A stretch of DNA of 64,000 nt from Mytilisepta virgata (lineage: Eukaryota; Mollusca; Bivalvia; Mytilida; Mytilidae), in the NCBI GenBank assembly GCA_028015205.1, contig CM051516.1, forward strand, positions 28,324,593 to 28,388,592, in the 5' to 3' direction. Below are positions 46,206 through 57,310 of the stretch, piece by piece. The notes beneath the pieces are model-generated. The model was not told where the DNA came from. It worked only from the letters and a program-made list of their open reading frames with translations, and searched no databases. Within the stretch, counting starts at the first letter, position 1, and each line of letters opens with the position of its first letter. Made by a program: the position numbers and the translations under genes.

Positions 46206-47712
46206 GTTTCTGAAACGTTGTGCTGTTTCCTGTTGATTTAGCGAAGAGGGGGCAATTTTTCCTCCAATGTCCAAATTGCCTACAGTTGTATCAGATATAC
46301 TGGCAAGGCTCACGCCTTGCGACGCCCCCACGAAAGGGCTGTTGGACAGATGCACGAGGATAAGAATTAGCATAAGCAGGATTCCCGACGGTCTCTGCAG
46401 GTTGGGAAGAGGTGCAGTCTTCGGGTAAGGCTGTGAACGCTTAGACTTGTCCTTTGCGCTTCGGATAGCCCGTTTTTCCGTCTGACGTATTTTCTTCTCA
46501 TCTTCTGAATCGGACGCAATAGCGTTGGTCTCGTACTCTTTCACCGTGTTCCACCCAGCGGGAGATGTGTCAGCTATCCTTATAAGCTTGTTGCGACCCT
46601 TGACTTTCTCTATAAGCTCCAGTAAACAGATCAGGTAAACAGAGTATGTAAAATTATATCATCCAAAATTGCACTTTTAAATAAATTAAAACATTTTTTA
46701 CCAATTTATGTTAGACAGCTGTTCTATAACTCATATATATTACCATATATGGACTACTGCAGTTCTGTTTGGGGTGATGTACTTAAAAAAGATTCAGACA
46801 GAATTACTAAGCTTCAAAAAAGAGCTGCAAGAATTATATTAGAATGTGATAATACAGTTCCTTCAAATTTTATGTTCTCTTCTCTGAACTGGTTACCTTT
46901 TGTAGAAAGAGTTAAATATCAAAAATCTGTGCTAATGTATAAAGTAGTAAATGGTCTTGTTCCAGAGTATCTATTTTTACAAACTGTTAGTGAAGTTCAC
47001 AATTATAATCTGCGATCTTCAGTAAATGATGATTTGTTCTTACAAAGACCAAATACAAATTTTTATAAAAAATCCTTTCAGTATTCAGCAGTTAAAATTT
47101 GGAATGATTTGCCATATTGCATAAAAAATTCTCGAAATATTAACATATTTAAGGAACATTGTTTTAAATATTTCCTTAATGGAGTTTAAGGAAAATGTAC
47201 TATATCTTAATTATATACGTTTATTATATACTGTTTATAATTTGTTGATTATTATTATGTGAATGTGTATTGTATGAATGTGTATGATTTTGTTAATGGA
47301 TGTTTGGAGGGCCTCAATGAAAATTAGATTAAGTCTAATTGAGTAACCCTCGATAAATAAATAATTTACTTACTTACTTACTTACTTACAGTACCAATTT
47401 AGCGGCTTTTGTATTATCTGCCGGTAGAGATTTACGTAGTTTATCCAAAGATTCTAGTACCTCCTCATTAAATGAAAACTGCTTCCGATTGCCTTCGCTA
47501 CGAAATTTGATGTTGACGTCCTCTTTTACCTTCTTCTTGAAAATGTCGTTTTCCTGGAATAATTCAGTCTTAAAATCATCCAATTTTGTGCCTAATATGG
47601 TTTTGAACAATTCCACCGTATCCAAAAGATCTGCTTGTAAGCCTCTGGGTTGGTTGCTCCGAGAGTTCTGTTCATCTACATTTATTCCTTCATGAGACGG
47701 TGATTCCGACAT
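46200..47712 (-). pseudogene. gag-like ORF with CCHC zinc knuckle, broken by LINE, shift and stop
   Basis: Starts MSESPSHEGINVDEQ at 47712. GLQADLLDTVELFKTILGTK and a coiled, charged region follow up to KAAKLVL (47389). After the LINE it resumes as ELIEKVKGRNKLIRIADTSP, AGWNTVKEYETN and a basic RSAKDKSKRSQPYP. Near 46405 the original frame shifts: the other frame reads YPRASVQQPFRGG and then YNCRQFGHWRKNCP, a CX2CX4HX4C knuckle whose first Cys codon is now TGA. The frame ends about 46206. Because of the shift, the present ORF (46544-45636) runs from gag straight into the recombinase. Confidence 0.7.
46625..47388 (+). mobile_element. 5'-truncated LINE (RT C-terminus) in gag, TSD CAGTA
   Basis: An open frame from near the 5' break to 47189 encodes the end of a non-LTR reverse-transcriptase ORF: LYNSYILPYMDYCSSVWGD-like start, RITKLQKRAARIILE, LNWLPFVERVKYQKSVLMYK, YNLRSS, AVKIWNDLP. 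This is the usual tail of CR1/L2/Jockey-group proteins. A 3' UTR of about 170 bp ends in (TTAC)n. CAGTA at 46620-46624 and 47389-47393 is the target duplication; joining across it restores the gag frame (KLVL then ELIEK). Opposite strand to the host element. Confidence 0.88.
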
Positions 47713-47950
47713 AATCTATGTGAACGAAAGCGAACAGTGCTGTTTGAAAGACGAACTTCGAATGGAGAATTTAGTTTCTATAAACCTAAATTTGCGCTTT
47801 AAATTAAAGCACGATAATTGCATGACAATTATTACCTGGCAGGTAAAATACAATAGCCTAGCCAATAGAAAGTGAAAACATTAATTTGCATAAGACACGT
47901 GGTTATTATTTATAAACAAACACACGTGTCATTTTATACCTTTAATAAAT

Positions 47951-48317
47951 CAATCTAATTAAAAAAACCGATCTCTAATCGCTCCCGTTTTCTGATATGT
48001 CGCGTCGGAGATCTAACGAAACCCGCTTTGAGGTCACATGTGAGTGACCTCGTAGGTGTGTCCTGTTCGACCAAAGAAATTGCGGCTTAGGCGATCTTGT
48101 AAGTTGATCGTGTGGTAAAGGGGTGTAACTCATTTTATTAACGAAGAAATCGTCAGTCCCCAGAATTCATAAACTTTTTTGATTGGCTTACTGATAGGAA
48201 GTCAACTCATTTGCATGTCATTATAAATTCATAAGTTCCAGTTCACTCACGTGTGACCTCAAAGCGGCGACATATCAGAAAACGGGAGCGATGAGAGATC
48301 GGTTTTTAATTAGATTG
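47951..48317. mobile_element. MITE with long TIRs and 9-bp TSD, inside A1
   Basis: TIRs of about 55 bp starting CAATCTAATTAAAAAAACCG and including CGCTCCCGTTTTCTGATATG. Flanked by TTAATAAAT at 47942-47950 and 48318-48326. Inner palindromic segments GCTTTGAGGTCACATGTGAG / CTCACGTGTGACCTCAAAGC extend the foldback. TSD length fits Mutator-like (9-11 bp); hAT (8 bp) is the alternative. Excising it restores the A repeat. Confidence 0.88.
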
Positions 48318-48368
48318 TTAATAAATACATGAGATCATCCCTTTGAATTATCACACACATGCATGTTA

Positions 48369-48595
48369 GGGAGGAGATCAAAAGTTCAATGTCGGATAAA
48401 AAACTTAATTCAAATAGTTTGGGGGTGGGGGGGTAAAAATCACTGGAAGTTTTGTTATCCGACATCGATTTTTGTATACGCCTATATTGGTCAATCAATT
48501 TTTCCCAAATTAAGTTAAGAGGGGGGTGGGGGGGTCAGTGAAAAAACTATGTGAATTAAGTTTTTTATCCGACATTGAACTTTTGATCTCGTCCC
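48369..48595. mobile_element. Harbinger-type MITE, family H2 copy 2 (227 bp)
   Basis: Same ends and G-rich subterminal tracts as 7597-7928, flanked by TTA (48366-48368, 48596-48598). About 105 bp of the centre is deleted relative to copy 1. It lies only 38 bp from the YR element. Confidence 0.88.
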
Positions 48596-49104
48596 TTAAA
48601 TGGTTGGTTATACATGTTATGTGTGAAGATCCCCACACAATTTTTCAAAGTAAAGTCTGAATTTATGGTACATTAATTCCTACCAATAAAACTTAAATGC
48701 CCTCTTTCCTTTCAGAGATTTCTATTCTTATTTTTTTTTATAGAATCATGGTTTGTGAAATTACATATTTACAAGTTGATGTCATTACTTAGGAAATTTT
48801 ACGGTAGTCATCACGAATGATTGACCGTTACAGTGTTCCAAGACCTGTTCCCAATATCGTAACATTTCATCAAAGACGTATAACTCTAATATACGTCCTT
48901 GATTTCATGTACCTCCAACGATTTAACGGTGACTACCACCGGATTGACTTTGTTGAACTTCACGACGGGTGCCGTACGGAGCAGGAATGTTTACCCTTCC
49001 GGTGCACTCCTGGTTTTTATAGGAGTTCGTGTTATTCATTGTTTTTCAGTTTTCAATGTTCATTTGTTGTGCCTGTGGTTTTTCATTTGTTTTCCAGGGT
49101 TTGT

Positions 49105-49469
49105 AGACCGCCTTGGTGGTCTCGTGGTAGCGTGCTCGCCCCGAGTGCGGAAGGTCGCGGGTTCGATCCCCGGCCGGGTCAAACCAAAGACATTAAAATT
49201 GGTATTTGCTGCTTCTCCGCCAAGCACGCGGCATCTAGGAGTAAGAACAAAGACTGGTCGGCTTGGAGTCAGTATAATGTGTCCGAGTGAGGTGATATGT
49301 CTTCCTGTGGACAGTTACCTCGTGAGCTAGCACATTAAAAATCCGACTTAGCGTGTCGGTCTAGTACAAAGCAGGGATCATATTCACTATCATATCAACA
49401 TGTTCTCGTCCTGATATGCACCTGGTTGCCACTGGACGTTAAACAATAATTCATCCACCCATCCATCCC
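49105..49469 (+). repeat. tRNA-derived SINE family A, copy 6 (most complete)
   Basis: Flanked by GGGTTTGT (49097-49104, 49470-49477). Complete head: GGTGGTCTCGTGGTAGCGTG (box A) and CGGGTTCGATCCCCGG (box B), as in a class I tRNA. Tail CATCCACCCATCCATCC. Useful as the reference copy for the family. Confidence 0.93.
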
Positions 49470-49479
49470 GGGTTTGTCT

Positions 49480-52400
49480 AATCATGGGATTGAGTTTTTT
49501 TTTTTGTTTTTTTTGTTTTTGTTTTTTGTTTGTTTTTTGTTTGTTTGTTTACTCGTTAGGTGTATTTGTCCTCTTTACATTAATATTCTAGAGATCGATG
49601 TTAAATTAATAAATAATTATACAATTATATGAGGTAGGATTTGAATGTGGGTTCAAGTCTTGTCCCACGTCTAAATTTCCATAGACAAGGTGTCTCATTG
49701 GTGTCATAAGGGAGTTAACTCCAACAGTCCCGGGAAACTACTAGGTTACACGATTCTATATTGTTGTTAATCTCAATGTATACAGAAAGTAGCAATTACA
49801 TGGGTTATCGTTTTGAGGAGAACGGGAATTAAATCTTACGTGCACAATCAGTATGATTTTGTATGTTATTTTATTTAAGACATATTAAAACATACATACA
49901 AATAACTGTTAAAAAATCTCTTGGGTCTGTGCTTTCAAAGAGAATAGATTTTAGTGCATATGGCAGATTTGACAAAAGCCAAAGGAAATGGACAGTTTCC
50001 TCAAATTTTCAAGCGTACTTTCAAAATCCCACAAAATTATTTCGTGAATGTTTGAGAAAACGACTCCTCCCCTTCCGTAAATATCAATAGTACTTCCTTC
50101 AAACCTGAATACACTATAATTCAGTTTTGTTTAAAGTAGATTTTCTGACAAATCCCAAATTTTCTGTCGTTACCGGTTGTATGAACATTTCAAATCAATA
50201 TAACAGTTTGTCATATGCAGTCAACTACATTTGCACGCAAAAACAGTTTGGAATTTCAGACCTATAATTATCTTCGTCAGGTTGGTTAATTTTCTGGAAA
50301 ATGGCTCACTTTTGCTTGGTGCAACATTTTAATTCGACCCATATTATTCGTAGATACTTAAACTGCAATAGTAATTTATGTGACAAAAATTATTTGAGCC
50401 ATTTTATCTTCCATTCATTTTTAAATTTTCCTCACATTGTTGTCGTATATTCATTTTTAAAACTTTGCAGATATTTGGGTCAATGTCAATAAAATAAAAA
50501 AACAAAATAAATACAAACATATGATATTCAACAGCTCACCTGTCAGTTCTGAAGACCTTTTTTATTATAAAGGAGCCACGTTTAATTTGTTGGTAGATTT
50601 ACGCCCCCCCCCCCCCCCCCTTAAAAAACCATAGATCCGCCCCTACATCAAACTGAAAGAAGATACAGTATAACCGTAGGATAACTGTAATATATATACA
50701 AAGTACAAGTATTTCAAGATTCGTCTTTAATCAGTTCTGAAGGAACCAACTAGGATTAAGGAATTAAATTACTTTATACCTAAATCCGTTATTTATTAAT
50801 ATTCAACAAAAAATCTAATTATTTATTTTTCTTTCATTATTACTAGACATACATTGTAGAAGGAAATGAGTTTCATCTTTTTTTGAATTAGTGACATAAT
50901 CTCTCCTTTTTGGAATTTTGCTCTTCTTTTTGAAATTTTATCGCATCTTTCCTTTTCTGTTAGAAGATAATGATGATTTTGTTACTAATTTTCTAGTTTC
51001 AAATTTAGTTTGGTTCAGATACAATTTTTTTTCCCATATATTTAATTTAATATTATCTTCTATTTCTGCAAGAGTTTTATCCATGAAATTTTCATTTACT
51101 AGTAAAAAGGTTCAATGTATTTGCTCTTCCATCTATTGTTATATTTTGTAAGGAGTATTTTTGTATAATTTCCTTACCTCTACCATATCTTTAAAATAAG
51201 TAAAGCAGAATCAAGTCCTGTAGAATGTATATTGTTTTTTTTTTTTATAAATTAAAGAGCTTATTTTGATATAAAGGGTTTATCGGAATACAATCTTACT
51301 GTGTATGATATATATTGATATTTTTATCAACATCTCCAGGGGCAGTCTTCCAATATCTGCTCGAACACCTAAATTAAAAAGTTTTTAAAGCCAATTCTGA
51401 AAATCAACTTTATATTTTTTCTTAATTTGAAATAGGCGGCTTGACACATTTCCCCGGCATACATTGTATCTCACAAATAAATTATATATCCTTTTGTGAA
51501 CCCCACAAAACCTAATCGTTAACTCAGCCCTCAGGAATTAAAAGTCTCTTGTCAGTTATTTGATTGGTTAAAAGGAAATTGAGAATCATAAACGTGATTC
51601 TGTACACGATAACATAGTCATACGTTGTGTATATGTCTTTGTTTACAAATAATTCATCAGTTGGAATTGTTCTTCAGATACAAGGTTTGTAAATTTACTT
51701 ATTGGGAGTTACAATGTAAAGATTTTTCGTATAGTGTACTAATTCATCGGTGTAAAAATTATCTATCACTATATGTAGATATCATAAATTTCAATTATAA
51801 TTCATATTAATAATAGTTAATTGATGTGTAAATTTTTGGGTACACTTAGATCAGAATAATGTTGAGGATAGTTCTGTTGAACAAAGATACCTGGCATGGC
51901 AGGTTCTATGGTATGCCCTCATATTATTGATAGTAACCGAGACGAAGACGAGGGTAGTGTGTAAAATGCAAAATTGGGGGGGGGAACTGTTGAACTGTTG
52001 TAGTTTGTCCTTAACACACTAAATAGTAGTAGATTTGGCTTATTATTATTTACAACCAAAATTTATCATCAGCCTTAACAGAGGTGACAGTTATGACACT
52101 ATCAGCAGAAACTATTAAGAAGGTATTTCGCAAACCAATTTTTTACTTGGGTTTAATTTAAGGCATTCTTCAACACAATGCATTTAGCATGCTTTTCTTG
52201 TTCAAATTTTGTGTGAAAATGGCCTGGAATTACTTTAGTGTATATTAACATCAATTTATATTTGATATTAGAAAATACACAGTGTATGAATATTTGATCA
52301 GTGGATTTCAGATTTTGTTAACTGTCAGGAAGCTTTCATTAGCCTGCACATTGCATGTAAATCAGTATAAGGTTATTTAACTTGTTTGCCTTTCATTTCA

Positions 52401-52800
52401 AGTGTAAGATTGAGTAAGTTGTAAATCTTTACTTTTTTACAGTACATTTCAACATCTTTTTTTATATGTCATTAATAAGTTTATCTTTTTGTCATGCCAC
52501 TTTTCAGAATTAATTGCATAGTTTTTTCCCATCACAATGATGTGTTTTCTGTCCATATTAAAATTGTCTGAAAGTCAAGATCTAATTACATGTAGACCTG
52601 TTGGGATCAAACTTTGATGTAAAGATCTGACTGCATGTAGTCAGTTTCTCTCAAACTTGTGAAGTTGTCCAGGGATGAGGAAATTGAAACAAATTGCATG
52701 GCATCATTACTTGAATTAAGCATCCAACCAATTAATTTATATATACATGTATACACATGTATTTTTGTCTTAAATTACCACTTGGTCAATAGGACCCTAC
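49480..52800. other. Gene-poor stretch, no supportable feature
   Basis: T/G-rich low complexity at 49496-49552, C18 run at 50604-50623, otherwise AT-rich unique sequence. A reverse-strand stretch at about 50880-51110 stays mostly open but has no start, splice or family signature. Confidence 0.45.
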
Positions 52801-52817
52801 TTCAGTAGAATTGCTCT

Positions 52818-54700
52818 TTTTAGCTCACAAGTCGATGACCTTGTGTCTGTTGTCCATTTGTTGTCCATTTATCATTAGACTATTCATCATCTCCTCTGAG
52901 CAAAATTCCACCGGAATGATCTATGGAAGGGTGTCTATAAAATATCCTCATTTCATTTCAATCGAATGAAAAACATGGCCACCAGATCTAGAGGCAATTC
53001 TTGATTCTGATTGGTCATATTTTCAATTTTCTTCTCTAAAACAACAATGCCAAATCTTTTCAATCTTTACAGAAATGATTATTTGGGGGCTCTCAAATAT
53101 CCCTCCTTTTGGTGTTGATCGTACGGCATACATGCACATGGCAGCTAAATTGGCTAATAGATAGATTTATTCACAAAATCAAGGGCCCACAAGGGGCATG
53201 TTTGACAATAGATTTCAATTCAATTCAAATGTTTATTGTCATATAAACATAAAAATGTTTGTGACATATAATACAAGTAAATAAAAAAACATTATAATTG
53301 TATACATGTATACACAAGTAAATCCTCAGTTCTAATGACCTTTTTATAAAGGAACCAAGTCTATTTACTTGTGATGGTGTTGATGGGTTTAATATAAAGC
53401 TTAATTTCTTAATTATACTTAAATCGTCAAACCCTGGATTTTCATTTATAATTTCTGTTAAATATTTATTTCTAATACAAGAGTTTGAAAAGTACATAAA
53501 CAAATTGATTATTACATGATGAAATTACAAGTAACTATAAAATGTAATATGATTGATTTGATTTTGTCTGGTCAAATTTTCAAATTTATTCTCCTATTTG
53601 TATTGATCAGGCGGCATGTACATGTACTTGTACAAAAAATGTACATGTACATGTGTATGGCAGCTACAGTGGCATAGTTTGTATTGAAGCCTATGGGAAA
53701 TCACGATTTAATATCATCTCCTATGAAACTCCAATACCAGTATTAACCAAACATGGCAGGAGTAATGTACATGTATGGAAGGCTCTTTATGACAATTTCT
53801 CATTTTTTCCAGATCACATTAAAAAAGGCCAGCATAGACAATTCTTGATTCTGTTGATGGCCTAAATTTTCAAAATTTTCTCCTCTACACTAAATTGCTA
53901 AATCTTTTGAAAATTTACAGAAATGATGAATGGATACAATCTACAAAGATTTTCATTTCCTGTTGATAGAGTGGCATACAGGGTGGCTGTGATGGCACAT
54001 AGATTTGCATTAAAGCATAGGCCAAAGCAAGTTAATTCTTTCTTTGGCGTCAACTTTTTTTTCAAATGGAGGAGGGTATGAGGCAAACCAAAAAAACATA
54101 AAACAAATATGAAAACTGGCAGTTAAACTGAACTTTTCTTGATCTACATTGTAGACCATGTAGACTTTAGAGGTTTCAAAGTAAAGTTGTAGAAATTGAC
54201 TAATCACTCATTTCCAGCCATTTGGAATCATATGTAGATTATTTTCCATGACATTTCGATATAAGACATAAGAAAAGAGATGTTAAAGAGAAATTATTGA
54301 ACTCAAATAACACCTGTCTACATGAATAGTACATTTAAAATGACAGAACAATCACAAATTTCTGGATTTTGTCAACAAATACTCAAAATTTTACCTTGTT
54401 TGTTTTATAAAGAAATGAAGAAAATCCAATGCGGTTGATGATGTCAAACATAGAATTAACTTGCTTTGGCCTTATGGGAAATCACAGTTTCATCATCACC
54501 CTTGAAATTATAAGGCCAATATTGACCAAGCTTGCAAGGAATTACAAATGTAATTCACGGAAGGTCCTTTATAAAAAAAAAATATCATTTCACTATGATT
54601 GGATTAAAGCTTTGATATACAAATAAAATTAAATATGCAGTAATTTATCTGCTTTATTATCCAGGTGAGCCATTCAGACTCATTTGAGCCTCTAGTTTAG
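52818..54700 (+). mobile_element. Degenerate pearl/Helentron-like element with terminal hairpin
   Basis: Starts near TTTTTAGCTCACAAGTC. Holds diverged internal units (TATGGGAAATCACxxTTxATCATC at about 53693 and 54476; TTTTCTCCTCTA-type blocks) and ends CAGGTGAGCC..AGACTCATTTGAGCCTCTAG at 54662-54695, matching the hairpin ends at 11129 and 56585. All coding frames closed. Confidence 0.5.
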
Positions 54701-55839
54701 AATTATGTCCCGTGGTCATAATGTTCATCATTTTTTTCAAGATTTTTTACCAAAAGTTTAAACCATGATGACTGTTTACATGTAGGACATCCGTGATTGA
54801 TATTTCAATTTAAGAATAAAATAAAGACTATATACATTTTGTACTTTTCAGTGAGAAATTGTTTTCCAGTATTTTTGACATTCGAATTGACATGGAAGAT
54901 AGCATTTTGAGATTTAATGTAGAATTAATAATACACATTTATCATTAATAAAAAGGAACAGGGGATAGTGGAAAATTCTGGACATTATTCAAACGAGTCA
55001 GTAGCATGTTTTTTTTTTGAGCTCATACATTGAAATGTTTTTATAATAAAATTTCGTTCCTATTTATTTCTGCGTAAATAAGTACTATTTAGTGCAATGA
55101 GATCTGCAGAAATTCTACACAAAAATGATTTAATCAGCAGCTGACTATTGATTTCTGATAAACAGTAATTTAAAATCCAATTCAGAGAAATGTTTATTTA
55201 ATTGATTTCAAGTAGATACTTGTGATTGAATTCTGTTACCATAGAGTCTGGTCTGGATGATAATCAATTTTATCAAAGTTTAAGATTTCATTTTATAACC
55301 ATGGAAGCAGATATTAAATTTATAAAAGATAATATTCTTCAAATGAAAGGGACGTAACTTAGAAAAAATAAAATGTCATTTACTTTTTGGAGTTTTTAAG
55401 TGATTTTTGAGTGTGATTTTTTAAAATTTGATTTTAAAATTTCCTAAAAAAAGCTTAAAGATTCAGTTACTCAACAATCCAAAAAAGAACTGAACTTTGT
55501 CTTCAATTGTGTTACATGTACAAATGTACAGGTACTTCAAAGTGGCAAGTTTTGTTGAATTTTCTTATATCTACCATTTCAACACATGTCTTAATTGACA
55601 ACTTTGGCAGTTTTCCTTGAAAAGGTCAGTTGGCTGTCTCAGAGGACTCCAACTACCATCACCTAGTGACATACACCAATAAAAACTTGGTATCACAATA
55701 TGCAATGTACATGTAACCAGTTGTGCAGAATGTACGTGATGAAAACAATTTCCTCCCTCCAAAAAACAAACTCATTATCTGTTTTTTTGTTTGTTTCTTG
55801 TACATGTAAAGAAACTTGTGTAAATTGAACACCTTTAAA

Positions 55840-56620
55840 TTCTTCAGCTCCTTAAGGGGTTTCAGGGTGAGATGCAGGATTTTAGGTTTGATGAATAATT
55901 TAATAAAATGGTATGAAACTTGGTAGTGATTCTTTATATGGGGACCAAAAAATTTTTTGTTACCGTGGTACAAGGCTATCAAACATGCCTGCAAATTATG
56001 CCCCAGAGGGGGCTTTAGATTGAGTTACATTTCCAAGATATTTTTTTCTGAAACTAGATATACATGTACTTGACCTCACGAATGATCATTGTAAGGTACC
56101 TCAGAATAATAAGGGCTTTTTTGATTGGTTAAATTTCCTAAATCATCTTCTATCAATAGACTTGTCCCATGGGATTGTCATGAATGATCATTGCAAGGTA
56201 TTATCCAAGAGTTGTTACTTTGTTAATGATTGCAAATCCAAAATAACTGACATTAGGCAATAGGACTTAAGGTATCCGCACCATAATAGATAATGATCGA
56301 AAATTGTACTTCTTTTTGACCGTGAATGGCTGAACCAAACAATTTAAAGCTGGAATTTTGTATATATTTTTTTCTCAACTTGAAACCCACTTTGTTGCTT
56401 ATATGCAGAGTCTGTAAAAATAAGTTAGTTGTATTGGCATTTCCGAAGTTTGCCGATAATTACCGAGGTCATTTCAATTGCGTTGTATAGAACATCCGGG
56501 AACTTTTTAATAATCACATGGTCATTTATGGTCCGGATACCTTAAATAACATTGACCAAAGGTGTTACTCTTTCAAATAAAATCCAGGTGAGCCTTACAG
56601 GCTCCTAGCAGCCTCTATTT
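55840..56620 (+). mobile_element. Second degenerate hairpin-ended element with 166-bp unit relic
   Basis: 56180-56275 (CATGAATGATCATTGCAAGG, AAGAGTTGTTACTTTGTTAA, ATCCAAAATAACTGACATTA) is a decayed unit of the array at 8482. The end CAGGTGAGCCTTACAGGCTC plus CTAGCAGCCTCTATTT is at 56588-56622. Links the 166-bp array, the hairpin terminus and this fossil into one family. Confidence 0.55.
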
Positions 56621-57185
56621 ACATCTTTTAGTAGAAAAAAATTTGGGGTTTTTAAATTTTCCCTTAACTTAAGACAGGGTGACACTCCAGTTTCACCTTT
56701 GTCTGAATCCACACCTGAGTTTGGACTTATTTTGTTATGGTCATATGTCACCAGTTTGCTCCTTATCACCATTATCTAAGATACAATATTGCCACATCTG
56801 GCATCTTCAAATGGTGTTCATTATATGAATAATTATAGAATAATAGTAGAAACCAGATATCTTGTGATATTGATTATTTACAAATGATATTGACATGTTC
56901 TATTGTCTATATTCTGGTTGACATCTACAGATTAAATCTACATTTTACTCAGTATATTCAGTCAATATTCATCACTATATTCATTGTATATGGAAAACAA
57001 GGCAAAAACTGAATTGAAAATCATTAATTGACATTAAATGTGAAATTATACAGCAGATGTGATTAATTTAGTATTTTTTATTTATTCATTTTTCAGAGAG
57101 ACAGAGTTCTTGAAATAATTTTCCTGTCATCTCAGCTTCACTAATACTAATTGGGAAATTGGGTGTCAATGATACCCTGTTGGGG

Positions 57186-57300
57186 TAATCCCTTATGGGA
57201 TTCTGTGTCTGGAGCTATTTTTCTGACTTGGCCGCTTCAGGAGCGGCCAGGCGGCCAAGTCCGAAAAATAGCTCTGGACACAGAATCCCAAAAGGGATTA
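57186..57300. mobile_element. 115-bp foldback MITE with 10-bp TSD
   Basis: CCTGTTGGGG flanks both sides (57176-57185, 57301-57310). Arms TAATCCCTTATGGGATTCTG, GAGCTATTTTTCTGACTTGG and CCGC are mirrored with only a few differences around a 15-nt loop. TSD length suggests Mutator-like mobilisation. No coding capacity. Confidence 0.9.
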
Positions 57301-57310
57301 CCTGTTGGGG

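Larger units (their letters stand above)
44458..48330 (-). mobile_element. gag-YR retroelement with DIRS/Ngaro split direct repeats, no RT
   Basis: On the - strand the order is A1 (48330-48327 plus 47950-47712), gag-like ORF, tyrosine recombinase, B1 (45073-44974), A2 (44973-44731), 171 bp, B2 (44559-44458). A1 and A2 differ at about 3 of 243 positions; B1 and B2 differ by a 2-bp indel and about 2 substitutions. A1-internal-B1-A2-B2 is the hallmark of Ngaro/DIRS-group YR retrotransposons. No reverse transcriptase or RNase H is encoded, so it must be non-autonomous or a new gag-YR form. Two later insertions (LINE 46625-47388, MITE 47951-48317) are nested in it; without them the element is about 2.7 kb. 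GAG flanks both outer ends. Confidence 0.75.

Noticed and set aside
49105..49185. tRNA-like sequences with box A and box B as true tRNA genes
   Set aside because: All are heads of dispersed SINEs with shared bodies, tails and target duplications; cloverleaves are imperfect.
48817..49330. 143- and 157-codon + strand ORFs
   Set aside because: They run through the SINE at 49105 and have no coding signature outside it.
50880..51150. Mostly open reverse-strand stretch rich in Lys/Glu/Asn
   Set aside because: No start, splice site or recognisable family; AT-rich sequence gives such stretches by chance.
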